A stretch of DNA of 64,000 bases from Paralithodes platypus (taxonomy: Eukaryota; Arthropoda; Malacostraca; Decapoda; Lithodidae). The notes beneath the pieces are model-generated. The model was not told where the DNA came from. It saw only the letters and a program-made list of their open reading frames with translations, and searched no databases. Shown piece after piece: positions 40,949-52,844 of this stretch. How positions within the stretch are numbered: the stretch's first letter is position 1; each line of letters opens with the position of its first letter. A program made the position numbers and the translations under genes. The stretch covers positions 35,673,001-35,737,000 of the forward strand of contig CM064580.1 of the NCBI GenBank assembly GCA_032716605.1, read 5' to 3'.

Positions 40949-43613
40949 ATTTTGATTTTGCCCCGAGGGGCGAGTTTATTGAGCAGCGCCCCCCATCCTG
41001 TGAGGGGACAACCACTAGTAAGGCGATACATACTGCTCAAAGAGCCATTATTCCACTGAAACAACAGCATCGTCGTCTGGTTACATTCATATTTGTGTTT
41101 ATAAGTCAGGTTGGCATTATTCAGATGTGTTTTTATAGTTTCCTCATTTAATTGTCACATGGTCTGTATATACGTATCTCATTAAAAAAAAAAAAATAAA
41201 AAAAAAAAAATAAAAAAAAAAAAAAAAAAAAAAAAAGCAAGCAAGCTTGTAGTGACTGAATTATTAATTGACAGGTTGTAAATAATAGCACTACAGAACT
41301 AGTGCAATCGTATGAGGAGACTATTCATATTTTCATTACATCAATGATTATTGAGATCATAGTTAGCTGAATACAATTATTACAAAAATAGGCAATGGTA
41401 TAAATCAACATAATACATAATTTAATACAGGCGGACATAATCATGATCCGGTTCGTTGTGCACTGGGAGCTAAGGTGTCTTGAGATCGCCTCGTATCCAT
41501 ACACAACGAACGTATTATAGTCTGCATGGTTGGTATCTAATTGAATATACTTAGTGGGTATTTCAAGAATGTCAGGGGGTAAGGAAATGTGATTTGTATA
41601 TTAGAAGACTGTGATTAACGAGACGTGTAACATGTGGAGGGAGGTGGTAGAAAGAGAGGGATCTCGTTGGGGGTGGAAGTTTTGCTCCCAGGAATTTTCG
41701 TTCCTGTGGTATTTCAATAATAATAATAAAATAATAATAATAATAAGGGGACAACCACTGGTAAGGGAATACATACTGCTCAAAGAGCATTATTCTACTG
41801 TAACAACAGTATCGTCGTCTGGTGTTATTATAGTTTCCTCATTTGATTGCCACATATGCTGTATATACGTACTCATGGAAAAAAAAAAAAAAAAAAAGTG
41901 ACTGAATTATTAATTGACAGGTAAATAATAGCACTACAAAACTAGTGCAATCATATGAGGAGGCTATTCATGTTTTCTTACATCAATGGTTATTGAGATC
42001 ATAGGTAGCTGAATACAATTATTACATACAAGATGTGACTAATATTTCGAACTACATTAATTATTATGCAATAATAGTACCCGGTACCACAAATATATTA
42101 CAATCATATGAGGGACACTTCACATTCTTCATTACATCAACGGTTATTGAGGTCATAGTTAGCTGAATACAAGAGTCACATACATAATGTGACTAATATT
42201 ACCAACTACCGAAGTTATAATGGAATTATAGTAATACAAATATTTTACAAACATGAGTTACATGGTTCAAATTCTTATTACAATAATGGTTATTGAGGGG
42301 ATAGTTAGCGCAATATGACCAGTGGAGAAGTTTACATGCCGATAGTAATATAATATTTAGTAGGGTGTGTGGTTATGGGAGAGAGGGAGGGGGGTTGTAG
42401 GAGGTAGAGGAATGGGTGGGAGAGGAGGAGGAGTAGGGGGGGGGGGAGGAGGGGGAGGTAAGGTACTCCAGGGAGGAGGAAAGTGTGAGAGGGGAGGTGT
42501 GTGTGTGTGTATGTCCCTTCTTAAACATCCTAGAGGGACCCTACCCGTCGTGACCCAGTCACCAGACCCCAGCCAATGCCTTCTCTATACAGAATTATGT
42601 ATAGAGGACGGCATTGCCCCAGCACCCAAAACACACAGCCACACAGATTCAGATTCATATTCAAATTATTTTATTTCCATAAAATAATATTCGGAGGGAA
42701 GGTGCAAGTGGTCCTCCGGGAGGGACAGTGCCGCATATCCGGAGGTACTTGCACATCAAGCCATTCAGCCGAGAATATTGAGGGACAATACAGCAGTATG
42801 GTTAGGGGTTTTGTAGGAGGTAGAGGAATGGGTGGGAGAGGAGGAGGAGTAGGGGGGGGGGGGGGGGAGGAGGAGGTAAGGTACTCCAGGGAGGAGGAAA
42901 GTGTGAGAGGGGAGGTGTGTGTGTGTGTGTATGTGTTGGGGAGGTTGGGACATACTACATATAAATAAGTTGTTTAAGGCCAGCGATAGTACTGAAGATA
43001 AATATGGTAGTACAAAAAAAAAAAAAAAAAAAAAAAATCTTAAAAGGGAAAGTTTGAATTTCAACGCAAGTCTACAGATATCGGCAGTATCGCTTCATCG
43101 TACCTGACACAACATATCAATAAGTAGGGAAGGAAACTGTATACGTGCAAAGATCAAGATTCAATTAAGTTTAGTAGCAAAACAATATTCAGAAGGAAGA
43201 TACTAGTAGTCCTCCGGGATGGATATGCCGCATATCCGAAGGTACTTAATTGTAGATCAAACCATTAGCAAAGAATATTGAGGACAATTATGTTGCTTAC
43301 ATATGCAAGGGTCATGTTATTGGCTTGCAAAAGGATATGAATTGGCACTTAACAGATTATTTAAATAAAAGCTGTGTTAGAGGCTCAGAGGGATATGTAT
43401 ATACTGTACATTGTCAATCTATTAAATGAGAATAGCAGTGATAATTAAAGAAATACTGACTGATATTATAAGTGTGACATGATCAATGAAAATATGAAAT
43501 CGTGTAGAGGGCGTTACAAAGGGTTTAAGTGTGACCTTGTAAGAAAGAAGAGATGTGTGGAGGGCAAGGGGTGCATACTTATAAGGTTCATGTTTCATGT
43601 TTACAGTACATAT
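40860..43613. repeat. ~5-kb tandem duplication, proximal copy (noncoding part)
   Basis: It begins with an 84-bp pure (GA)n tract (40860..40944), then gatttgattttgattttgcc at 40943. The same junction recurs at 45964, 5,021 bases on, and similarity continues to 43613 versus 48900. Internally it holds a ~760-bp direct duplication (40990-41270 versus 41748-41960), A-rich runs (41183..41236, 41880..41898, 43015..43037), and a ~130-bp G-rich block repeated at 42395 and 42812. The starts near 40943 and 42640 look like complements of LINE 3' ends with short-repeat tails. No ORF is supported. Confidence 0.85.
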
Positions 43614-44028
43614 TATTGTGGGGGGCAAAGTTCTTGTGTTTTTTTAGTATGTTATTGATTACGTTATTCTGAGCATGTATATTGCTTGATCCTCAATTGT
43701 GGTTAACTGATTATTCCTGTATTCCCTAATCATTGGGCAATCCAAGATATAGTGCTCGAGAGACCGTGTTTGTTGGGAGCTCTGCAAACCCTACATTGCC
43801 TGTGCTCTTCTACCTGCCAATTCAGCTGCCATGGATAACAATAGCCAAGCCTTATTCTTGCATGTACTGAGTCTACCCACCTACTCGTTGTACGTTTACC
43901 ATAGGTGTATTTGGTCGTAAATGCTACTTTATTGTAGTAGTTTATAGATCGGCTGGTATTATGATGTCTAGCTCTGTCTTAAGCCACTCTTTCTTCTTGT
44001 GTCTTTTTAATTATAGTTCTCATTTGTT

Positions 44029-44465
44029 TCAATGACAGTTCAAGAATATGATCAGGTTCTTCTTTCTCTGAGGCCTCCTTGGCAAGCTTATCTGCCCTTC
44101 ATTGCCTGGGATGCCTACATGTGAAGGAATCCAGGCAAATTTGACCCCTAGCCCCTTCTCCCCTACACATTTTATCCCCCGTCTGATATCTTGTACAAGG
44201 AAAGGATAGGTGGGTTGGGGGCTAGAGATAGCTTCCAAGGCCGCCCTGCTGTCAGATAGGATAAGAATATTCTTTCCCCTTCGAAAGATATTCCCATCGC
44301 TATTGCCACCAGCTCAGTTTGAGTGGAGGAGGCCCAGTCCTGTAGCCTGGATAGTTCATCGTCTTCCTGAGCAAAGTTGCCACCACTCATAATAGTGATG
44401 GCAGCTCCTGCCCTCCCAGTTACGGTGTTAAGTGAGCCGTCACAGTATAAGATCAGTGTTCTCAT
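44029..44465 (-). pseudogene. LINE F RNase H domain, frameshifted
   Basis: Frame 44172..44465 starts LILYCDGSLNTVTGRAGAAI, with Asp as the first RNase H catalytic residue, and has SSTQTELVAIAMGI with the catalytic Glu. The second frame 44029..44238 carries FAWIPSHVGIPGNEGQ, the conserved RNase H C-terminal block. The two halves are in different frames. RNase H in these LINEs removes the RNA template after first-strand synthesis. Confidence 0.8.
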
Positions 44466-44594
44466 CTGTCATATCTTCTATTAGTGACATAAAGTTTGTC
44501 TTCAGAGCGTAGGACGGGATCTCAGACTTTTTTGTGTCGAGTTGTGTCACTATAATCTCAATAGTGGCCTCTTACCAGGGCGGAAGGGGGACAC

Positions 44595-45792
44595 TCAATT
44601 GCCGGAATCTGGATGGTAGTCTGTAAGCTGGGTGGGCGGGGTGGGGTCAGTCAGTTGCCAGTCACCGATATAATAGTCTGTAAGCTGGTAGTCAAGAATG
44701 TCAGCAGCAGTTACATGTGGCCAGTCCCTGCCTTTTAAGTCATCTATTCTAAGTAGCTCCATTAGTGCAGTCTTAGGTCGTGTTTCTCTGTCGTCTCTCA
44801 GTGTTCGTATGCCTATTATCATATTTGTTTCTTTTATTCTATCAGTGATGGACGATAGATTTAACTCATATCTAAGATTTTTTACCTTGACATTTCTCGG
44901 GCATCCAAAAATAAGTCTCATGGCTTCATTTTGCAGGTTGTCAAGTTTTTCGATCTGATTAGCAGGTAGACAGGAGAGAGCAGGTGCATGGTAGTCAATT
45001 ACTGATCTAATATAGGCAATGTACATGGTCCTGAGGATAGTGATGGAGGCACCCAAGCCTTTCCATGACATTACTTTAAGGGGCCTTAGTCGTCTTTTAC
45101 AGGTGGTCATTACATGATTAAATTCAGCATTATTACCCTGTAGTCCCCCAACATACACTCCCAGATATTTATAATAGTCTACCCTCTCCAGTACATTACC
45201 ATGAAGATGTAGAGGCTTGTTACGATTCCAACTTTCTCTTATGGCTTTTGTTTTGTTTGTTGATATTTCCACGCCTAACTGGTTACAAGCCCCTCCTACC
45301 AAGTCTAGGGCACGGTGCATGTCCCTGTGACTATCGGCCTGGATCAAAATATCATCAGCATAGCTTTCACAGATCACTCCTCTGGGAAATTTGAGTCTAA
45401 CAATAATGTGCATTAATATGTTGAATAGTATTGGACTTAATACTCCCCCCTGTGGTGTACCCAGCCTCAAGCTTACGTACTTCAGACTTTTTACCTTGAA
45501 AGACGACATATGCACTTCTATTGCTGAGGTATTCCTTGATCCAGCCCAATAGTTTACCTTTTACACCCATTTTCGCCAACTCGCAAAGTATTACATCCCT
45601 GTTTGCTACATCAAATGCACCCTTTAAATCTAAAAATACAGTAAAGTTACACCTATGGTTAGAGAGATATGATGTGATACAGGACATTGTACTTCTGCCT
45701 TTGATGTAGCCATTCAAATGCGGGCTCAATTGTGACTCTATTTTGTGCAGTAGCCTATTAAGGACAATCCTTTCAATTGTCTTGCATAACAC
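44595..45792 (-). pseudogene. LINE F reverse transcriptase, frameshifted
   Basis: Two overlapping frames, 45397..45792 and 44595..45515, together encode the RT, with a frameshift between 45460 and 45515. Blocks: KTIERIVLNRLLHKIE, GYIKGRSTMSCI, FLDLKGAFDVANRDV, then GTPQGGVLSPILFNIL, the active site ESYADDILIQADS, and YYKYLGVYVGG. The catalytic Asp pair is intact. The N-terminal endonuclease is missing; the element is cut at the GA tract. Downstream of residue ~285 the frame runs through a locally duplicated segment (44630-44700) and stops. Confidence 0.8.
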
Positions 45793-45902
45793 GAGAAAGA
45801 GAGGGAGAGAGATGAGAGAGAGAGAGAGGAGAGAGAGAGAGGGGTATGAGAGAGAGAGAGAGGAGAGAGACGAGAGATAGAGAGAGAGAGGAAGAGAGAG
45901 AG

Positions 45903-45944
<42 letters not shown>

Positions 45945-48900
45945 TGAGAGTGAGAGAGAGAGAGATTTGATTTTGATTTTGCCCCGAGGGGCGAGTTTAT
46001 TGAGCAGCGCCCCCCATCCTGTGAGGGGACAACCACTAGTAAGGCGATACATACTGCTCAAAGAGCCATTATTCCACTGAAACAACAGCATCGTCGTCTG
46101 GTTACATTCATATTTGTGTTTATAAGTCAGGTTGGCATTATTCAGATGCGTTATTATAGTTTCCTCATTTAATTGTCACATGGTCTGTATAAAAAAAAAT
46201 AAAAAAAAAAAAATAAATAAAAAAAGCAAGCAAGCAAGCTTGTAGTGACTGAATTATTAATTGACAGGTTGTAAATAATAGCACTACAGAACTAGTGCAA
46301 TCGTATGAGGAGACTATTCATATTTTCATTACATCAATGGTTATTGAGATCATAGTTAGCTGAATACAATTATTATAAAAATAGGCAATGGTATAAATCA
46401 ACATAATACATAATTTAATACAGGCGGACATAATCATGATCCGGTTCGTTGTGCACTGGGAGCTAAGGTGTCTTGAGATCGCCTCGTACCTATACAAAAC
46501 GAACGTAGTATAGTCTGCATGGTTGGTATCTAATTGAATATACTTAGTGGGTATTTCAAGAATGTCAGGGGGTAAGGAAATGTGATTTGTATATTAGAAG
46601 ACTGTGATTAACGAGACGTGTAACATGTGGAGGGAGGTGGTAGAAAGAGAGGGATCTCGTTGGGGGTGGAAGTTTCGCTCCCAGGAATTTTCGTTCCTGT
46701 GGTATTTCAATAATAATAATAAAGTAATAATAATAATAAGGGGACAACCACTGGTAAGGCAATACATACTGCTCAAAGAGCCATTATTCTACTGTAACAT
46801 CAGTATCGTCGTCTGGTGTTATTATAGTTTCCTCATTTGATTGCCACATGTGCTGTATATACGTGCTCATGAAAAAAAAAAAAAAAAAAATGTGACTGAA
46901 TTATTAATTGACAGGTAAATAATAGCACTACAAAACTAGTGCAATCATATGAGGAGACCATTCATGATTTCTAACATCAATGGTTATTGAGATCATATTT
47001 AGCTGAATACAATTATTACATACATGATGTGACTAATATTTCGAACACATAAATTATTATGCAATAATAGTACGACAAATATATATGAGGGACACTTCAC
47101 ATTCTTCATTAAAACAACGCTTATACAGGTCATAGTTAGAGGAATACAAGAGTCACATACATAATGTGACTAATATTACCAACTACCGAAGTTATAATGG
47201 AATTATAGTAATACAAATATTTTACAAACATGAGTTACATGGTTCAAATTCTTATTACAATAATGGTTATTGAGGGGATAGTTAGCGCAATATGACCAGT
47301 GGAGAAGTTTACATGCCGATAGTAATATAATATTTAGTAGGGTGTGTGGTTATGGGAGAGAGGGAGGGGGGTTTTGATTTGATTTAATTGTTTTGTTGAG
47401 AAAAGTACAAATGTTACACAAGTATCATAGTTACATTATCTCAAAAGGGCGAAGGTGCATACGCAATTTTCACCCTATTTCTAGCTTAAACTATGTCATT
47501 ACATATATAGTTAGATGAGTATTACATTGATATTGAAGATAATTTTGAACACTACCTAAGTTTAGTATATACAGTATTATAATAAAGACATACCGGTATA
47601 TAAAATACATGAGTCCCCGTTATAGACCTTGATCAGATTGTTTTTTGTTTTTAAACACGCATGCTGTCCCACAAGACCCCCAACTGAGCCCCGACCGTGT
47701 TAATCCCTCCTTAAACATCCTAGAGGGACCCTACCCGTCGTGACCCAGTCACCAGACCCCAGCCAATGCCTTCTCTATACATAATTATGTATAGAGAAGG
47801 CATTGCCCCAGCACCCAAAACACACAGCCATACAGATTCAGATTCAGATTCAAAATTATTTTATTTCCATAAAATAATATTCGGAGGGAAGGTGCAAGTG
47901 GTCCTCCGGGAGGGACAGTGGCCGCATATCCGGAGGTACTTGTACATCAAGCCATTAGCCGAGAATATTGAGGACAATACAGCAGTATGGTTAGAGGTTT
48001 TGTAGGAGGTAGAGGAATGGGGTGGGAGAGGAGGAGGAATGAGGTAAGGTACTCCAGGGAGTGAGGAAAGTGTGATGAGGGGAGGTGTGTGTGTGTGTAT
48101 GGTGTTGGGGAGGGTGGGACATAACTACGTATTAAATAAGTTGATTAAGGGGCCAGCCACAGTACTGAATAGATAAATGATGGTAGTACAACCACAAAAC
48201 ACACACCTTAAAAGGGAAAGTTTGAATTTCAACCGCAAGTCTACATATATAGCAGCAGTATCGCTTCATCGTTACCTGAACACAACATATCAATAAGTAA
48301 GGGAAGAGCCAAACTGTTATACGTGCAAAGATCAAGATTTCAATTATAGTTTAGTAGCAAAACAATTTATCAGAAGGACAGATCAAAAAACTAAGTAGTC
48401 CTGCGGGATGGATAGTGCCGCATATCCGAAGGTACTTAACTTGTAGATCAAACCATTAGCAAAGAATAATTGAGGACACAAGTATGTTTGAGACATATGC
48501 AAGGGTCATGTATATTGGCTTGCAAAAGGATATGAATTGGCACTTAACAGATTATTTAAATAAAAGCTGTGTTAGAGGCGAGGGATATGTATATACTGTA
48601 CATTGTCAATCTATTAATATTGTTTTTATTAATCTCACCACCACACCCCCAATGAAATTAATTAAAGGTTCAGAGGGATACGTATATACTGTACATTGTC
48701 AATCTATTAAATGAGAATAGCAGTGATAAGTAAAGAAATACTGACTGATATTATAAGTGTGACATGATCAATGAAAATATGAAATCGTGTAGAGGGCGTT
48801 ACAAAGGGTTTAAGTGTGACCTTGTAAGAAAGAAGAGATGTGTGGAGGGCAAGGGGTGCATACTTATAAGGTCTCATGTTGCATGTTTACCGTACATATT
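45793..48900. repeat. ~5-kb tandem duplication, distal copy (noncoding part)
   Basis: It starts with an imperfect (GA)n tract (45793..45965), then follows the proximal copy through the A-rich runs and G-rich block to the gap. Differences: a ~330-bp stretch at 47374..47700 replaces the first G-rich block of the proximal copy, and a 95-bp local duplication lies at 48580-48710. Between about 48000 and 48500 it carries many single-base insertions relative to the proximal copy. No gene recognised. Confidence 0.85.
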
Positions 48901-49000
48901 NNNNNNNNNNNNNNNNNNNNNNNNNNNNNNNNNNNNNNNNNNNNNNNNNNNNNNNNNNNNNNNNNNNNNNNNNNNNNNNNNNNNNNNNNNNNNNNNNNNN
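48901..49000. other. assembly gap (100 N)
   Basis: Exactly 100 Ns, the usual placeholder for a gap of unknown size. The left edge is the 3' limit of the distal duplication copy; the right edge resumes in an AG tract. Confidence 0.99.
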
Positions 49001-49159
49001 AGAGAGAGAGAGATTAAACCGTCCGAGTGAAAGGGAATGTAGTACACTATCTTCCACAACAGATCGCACCAAATAGGTCAGAAAACAAAAGCAGTATTTC
49101 CCCGAGGGCAGAGGCGACCCCTGACCCCCACCCTTATGTTCTAGACCTCTTAGGGCAGC

Positions 49160-49523
49160 TTAAGGGGGCTGGTGCATTTTTTGGTCGATTTTTTACATAT
49201 ATTCATTATGTTTCTAGTTTTCTCCCTAGACCTCCATCAAACTTTTTAAAAACATCCATTAGATCCCCCTTCTAGAAAATGTGTACATTTTTCTGAAAAA
49301 TGTACCGGCCGAAGTCCGGTTATTCCCAAATTACAGGCTCACTTTCGTTCGACAGGAAAAAAATCGACACATTTTTAGCACGAAAGGTCTTAATATTGAC
49401 AACAAAATGGGGCGAAAGGTCTTAAAATCGGCAAACTAATGGGGCAAACATCTTAAAATTTGAAAACTAATGGGGCTAAACATGAGGGAGAAGGGGTCTA
49501 TAAAAACAGCCCATCTCCCCTTT
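49160..49523 (+). mobile_element. MITE-A copy 10
   Basis: TTAAGGGGGCTGG at the left and cccatctcccctttg at the right (right TTAA mutated). Internal landmarks are clear. 49524-50402 then has no recognised feature. Confidence 0.85.
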
Positions 49524-50416
49524 GTTAGTTCTTGGTTCACGGTAGAGGGCGGCTGGGGGGAAATGAGAAAGGTTTTGGGTTTTGATATGCAAATGGACAA
49601 ATAGATGAGCTGAATGGGTGGGTGGATAGATGTAGAGGGATAGTTATACTGTTCATGATTGGGTTATATATATTGGTAGATAATTATGCATATATGACAG
49701 ATTTTGACTTTCTGTAATACCAAGATAGTGAAGTACATCAGCTTTTGTTTATGTATATATATATTTTAATGTGAAGTAAAGCTCGGAGCTACTCATTTAT
49801 TTACTGTTCTTACATAAAATAGCAACTCATAATTTGTCAACAATAGAGGAATATGAACGAAGAATAAAGAAGCCTTATTAACACCTACCGTCTCGTTGCC
49901 AATAATGAAAAACCTGCGCAATTTGTTTTGGGTATATCCCAAATGTGGAGCGTAAGACAGTTTACGTAAGCCGCTATATGAGACAAAGGGGGCTGGCTGC
50001 CTGAGAGGGGGAAGGAACAGGCAGGGTGGGCACATGGGAGGCAAGCGGACAGATTAGGTAGCCACTAAGTAAACTTACTATATGCAACTTAGTTCGGATT
50101 AAAGATCCTTTAGTAAGAGAGCTTGGCCATCTATATTATTGGACGCCATTGTGGTGCCATATTTATCAAGCAACGGGGTGTAATGTTATTTATTTCAAGT
50201 ATAATTTAGAACCAATGACTAATCCTTATATCCTATACCAGTTTTGCAAAGTGATTAGTATAAGCATTGAGATATCCGAGTGTAAAGATAGGCACACATA
50301 CTCGGGGGGAGCAGCTCTCGCCAAGGCTACTAATGGATGGCCGAAACATTGCAAGGTACACACAAGGTAAACCAAAATGGCGGAAGGTGACCATTCTCTG
50401 TTACTATAGTTTCTCT

Positions 50417-50791
50417 CGATGGTGATGGGCTGGTCTATCAGAGTGAGAGCTGAACTTATATATTTTCTAGATCTCAAGTGACGGCGTCTCTTCCGTGGAT
50501 GGACCTCCCAATCTACCAAGATTGGAAGCCAAAGCGTCACATTTTTCCCTTGCCCCTCAACTTTATCTTCATAATTGCTGAGGGGCACAGGGCCCTGGGT
50601 GGGGCTTTGGTTTCCCGGGCGTTTCCGCACCCTCCTCAGCCCCCCGCCATGGAGTGGCTTCGGTCACCCAGGCTTTATTGTGGTCGGCGGGGAGGGTTCT
50701 GTGGGGGCACTCGGTTATGGCCTTGGAATTGCTCGGGGCCTTGGGGCTGTTCGGCCAGGCAGCTTGGGGAACGACAACAACAACAACAACA
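50417..50791 (+). mobile_element. LINE-D-derived short element (copy 2) with 14-bp TSD
   Basis: The direct repeat actatagtttctct flanks it at 50403..50416 and 50792..50805. It has the same modular content as the element at 38499..38918, minus ~45 bp after the tggtgatgggctggtctatc start, and the same ggggctgttcggccaggcag end with a (CAA)n-type tail. The two copies are highly similar, implying recent mobilisation. Confidence 0.9.
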
Positions 50792-50805
50792 ACTATAGTT
50801 TCTCT

Positions 50806-51014
50806 AGTTCGGATAATTGGCAATATGAGAGTCCAGGGAAATGAAAATTGCACACACTAGTTAATGTGCTACTGATTCCATTTACCTATAGACGAATAAT
50901 CTAGTGAAGATTAGTTTGCCTGTTACTGTTCACATTCCTTTGTATCTATAGTAGTCAATCTATATGCTAAGTTTACGTAATATAATTCAATCAAGTTAAA
51001 TTTTCTCCAAGTAT

Positions 51015-51048
<34 letters not shown>

Positions 51049-51804
51049 CTGGTAATTTAAGAACATCGAAGCGGTATTATATGTATGTAGAGGGTCAATT
51101 AGAGGAGACGCAATATTGTCATATGTATAACTGGTCACAACTGGGCTGAACAAAATGGACTCGCAGCTTGGACGTAAATGCATAAAGGTGCAAAATATTG
51201 TAGCCAGTATAGTCACGGTCAAAAGAAGTGATCCACATTTATAACTTCATGAATATTGTACTCGGCACTATTGAACCAAACATCTATAATACCTGTACTT
51301 GTCTTTTAAGGATCTGCTTTCATTTAATTTGAGAGATAATCGATGTTGAATTTACATAGATAGTACATGAATTTAAAGTGTGACTGTACAGTAAGTGAAC
51401 CAAGGAAGCTCTATAAGGAAGTCGTGGATTGAAGGGGTGGTAAGTGGTAAGTGGTGTGCTTACTAAAATGGGAGAACTTCCATGAGCCGTATGTTTCGTA
51501 AATGATTAGGATATTTTATATATATATATATATATATAAATATATATATTATTCACTGCGTTACTCAATATAGCATAATATCAACTGTATCATCCAGAGT
51601 TTCGCGTATAAAGGTTATGTTTGTTCAATACTTTGGAGGGTTAAACAAGGTAAAACAAAACAATAATAACTAAAATGCTTCAAACCTAATTGTATTTCTT
51701 AAATTACACATTTGTCTAAATGACTGCTCAGAATATTCAATATATATAGAATGGAATAATAAGTTCTTAGTTTAATCTCTAGACGGTGAAGCTCCATTTA
51801 CTCG
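50806..51804. other. no gene recognised
   Basis: AT-rich sequence with TA tracts at about 51019..51047 and 51516..51550. No supported ORF. Confidence 0.4.
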
Positions 51805-52021
51805 TTAATCTCTTTCGGTATTCGAAGATGCCTTTATTCGTTATATTCAGGCTATCAGTAGACGATATTATTCGCTTTAGGAACAAATTGTGTTAGCGAG
51901 AGGATGAGTTTACTACTGATTAATTTGTTTTTTATTCCTACTAGACCTTTTTAATATGTATACAACCGTCTAATGAAAGCTCGAATACAATGTAGAATTA
52001 CGCCATCATACTGGAATAATT
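51805..52021. mobile_element. MITE-B copy, moderately preserved
   Basis: TTAATCTCTTTCGGTATTCG on the left and the near complement tacgccatcatactggaata on the right, ~217 bp apart. The ttcaggctatcagtagacga and cgtctaatgaaagctcgaat inverted pair is present. MITE-A copy 11 lies 37 bp away. Confidence 0.65.
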
Positions 52022-52058
52022 ACCTGCCAAAGCCAAAGAAAGTAGTCTGAGGATAGCC

Positions 52059-52428
52059 TTAAGGGGGGATGGTTCAAGTTTTGGGCGATTTTTGAATGTA
52101 TCCATTATTTTTCTAGTTTCCTCGCTAGACCTCCGTCAAATCTAAGAAAAACATCCATTAGATCCCCCTTCTAGATTAATTTGTACATTTTTCGGTAGAA
52201 AAATGTCCCGGCCGAAGGCCGATTCTTCCAACATTACAGGCTCACTATCGTTCGCCAGGGAAAAAATCGACACCTAAATAGCACGGAAGGTCTAAATATT
52301 CACGACGAAAAGGGGCGAAAGGGCTTAAAAACGAATAACTAATGGGGCAAACATCTTAACATCTGAACACTAATGTGGCTAAACATGAGGGAGAAAGTGG
52401 TCCAGAAAACCGGCCCATCCCCCCTTAA
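52059..52428 (+). mobile_element. MITE-A copy 11 (370 bp)
   Basis: TTAAGGGGGGATGG to catccccccttaa, with ends matching each other even where they differ from other copies. All landmarks are present. Confidence 0.9.
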
Positions 52429-52669
52429 TGATATTAATGCACTACTAATAATGAGAAAGCGTTCCTCATCTGAGTACATCGTCATAGGTTAACCAACACA
52501 TTATAACACAAAATGGCATCGTTCTTCTGTTAATATTATGCCTTTACAACACAAATGCTGCTATACAGTGTGTAATATGTAGAATTACTCAAATTTGTTA
52601 TTCCAATTTTATAATTCGCTGTCTAGATTTGTGTATCGTATGTATGGATAGAACACCATTATGTTTATC

Positions 52670-52742
52670 ACGCCATGGTGTAGTGGATTAAAGCTTGGAC
52701 ACTCGTCCTGACTGTCAGTGGTTCGAGTCCGGCTGGGAGTAT
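52670..52742 (+). mobile_element. tRNA-like SINE head
   Basis: Box A-like CCATGGTGTAGTGG (52673..52686) and box B GGTTCGAGTCC (52720..52730) have tRNA spacing. The acceptor ends do not pair, and a T run (52764..52781) follows within 25 bp. It is a tRNA-derived SINE head or tRNA pseudogene. Confidence 0.6.
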
Positions 52743-52844
52743 AAAACATTTAGTAGTTCACGTTTTTTTTTTTTTTTTTTTATATATATGTATATTTGGG
52801 CAGAAATTTGTCTTTAATGCAACAACTGTTGAAGACCTGAGCAC

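Larger units (their letters stand above)
43640..45792 (-). mobile_element. LINE F: non-LTR retrotransposon with RNase H domain
   Basis: A minus-strand element. In order from 45792 down: RT, RNase H, and a downstream C-x2-C...H...C region near 43740-43830. RT followed by RNase H is the arrangement of I-superfamily LINEs (I, Nimb, LOA and relatives); I do not place it more finely. It lies exactly between the two copies of the tandem duplication, and its 5' end abuts a (GA)n tract at 45793. Its coding frames are broken in several places. Confidence 0.8.

Noticed and set aside
42367..42968. Gly-rich small proteins in the G-rich blocks
   Set aside because: They come from G runs repeated within the duplication, with no conserved start or context.
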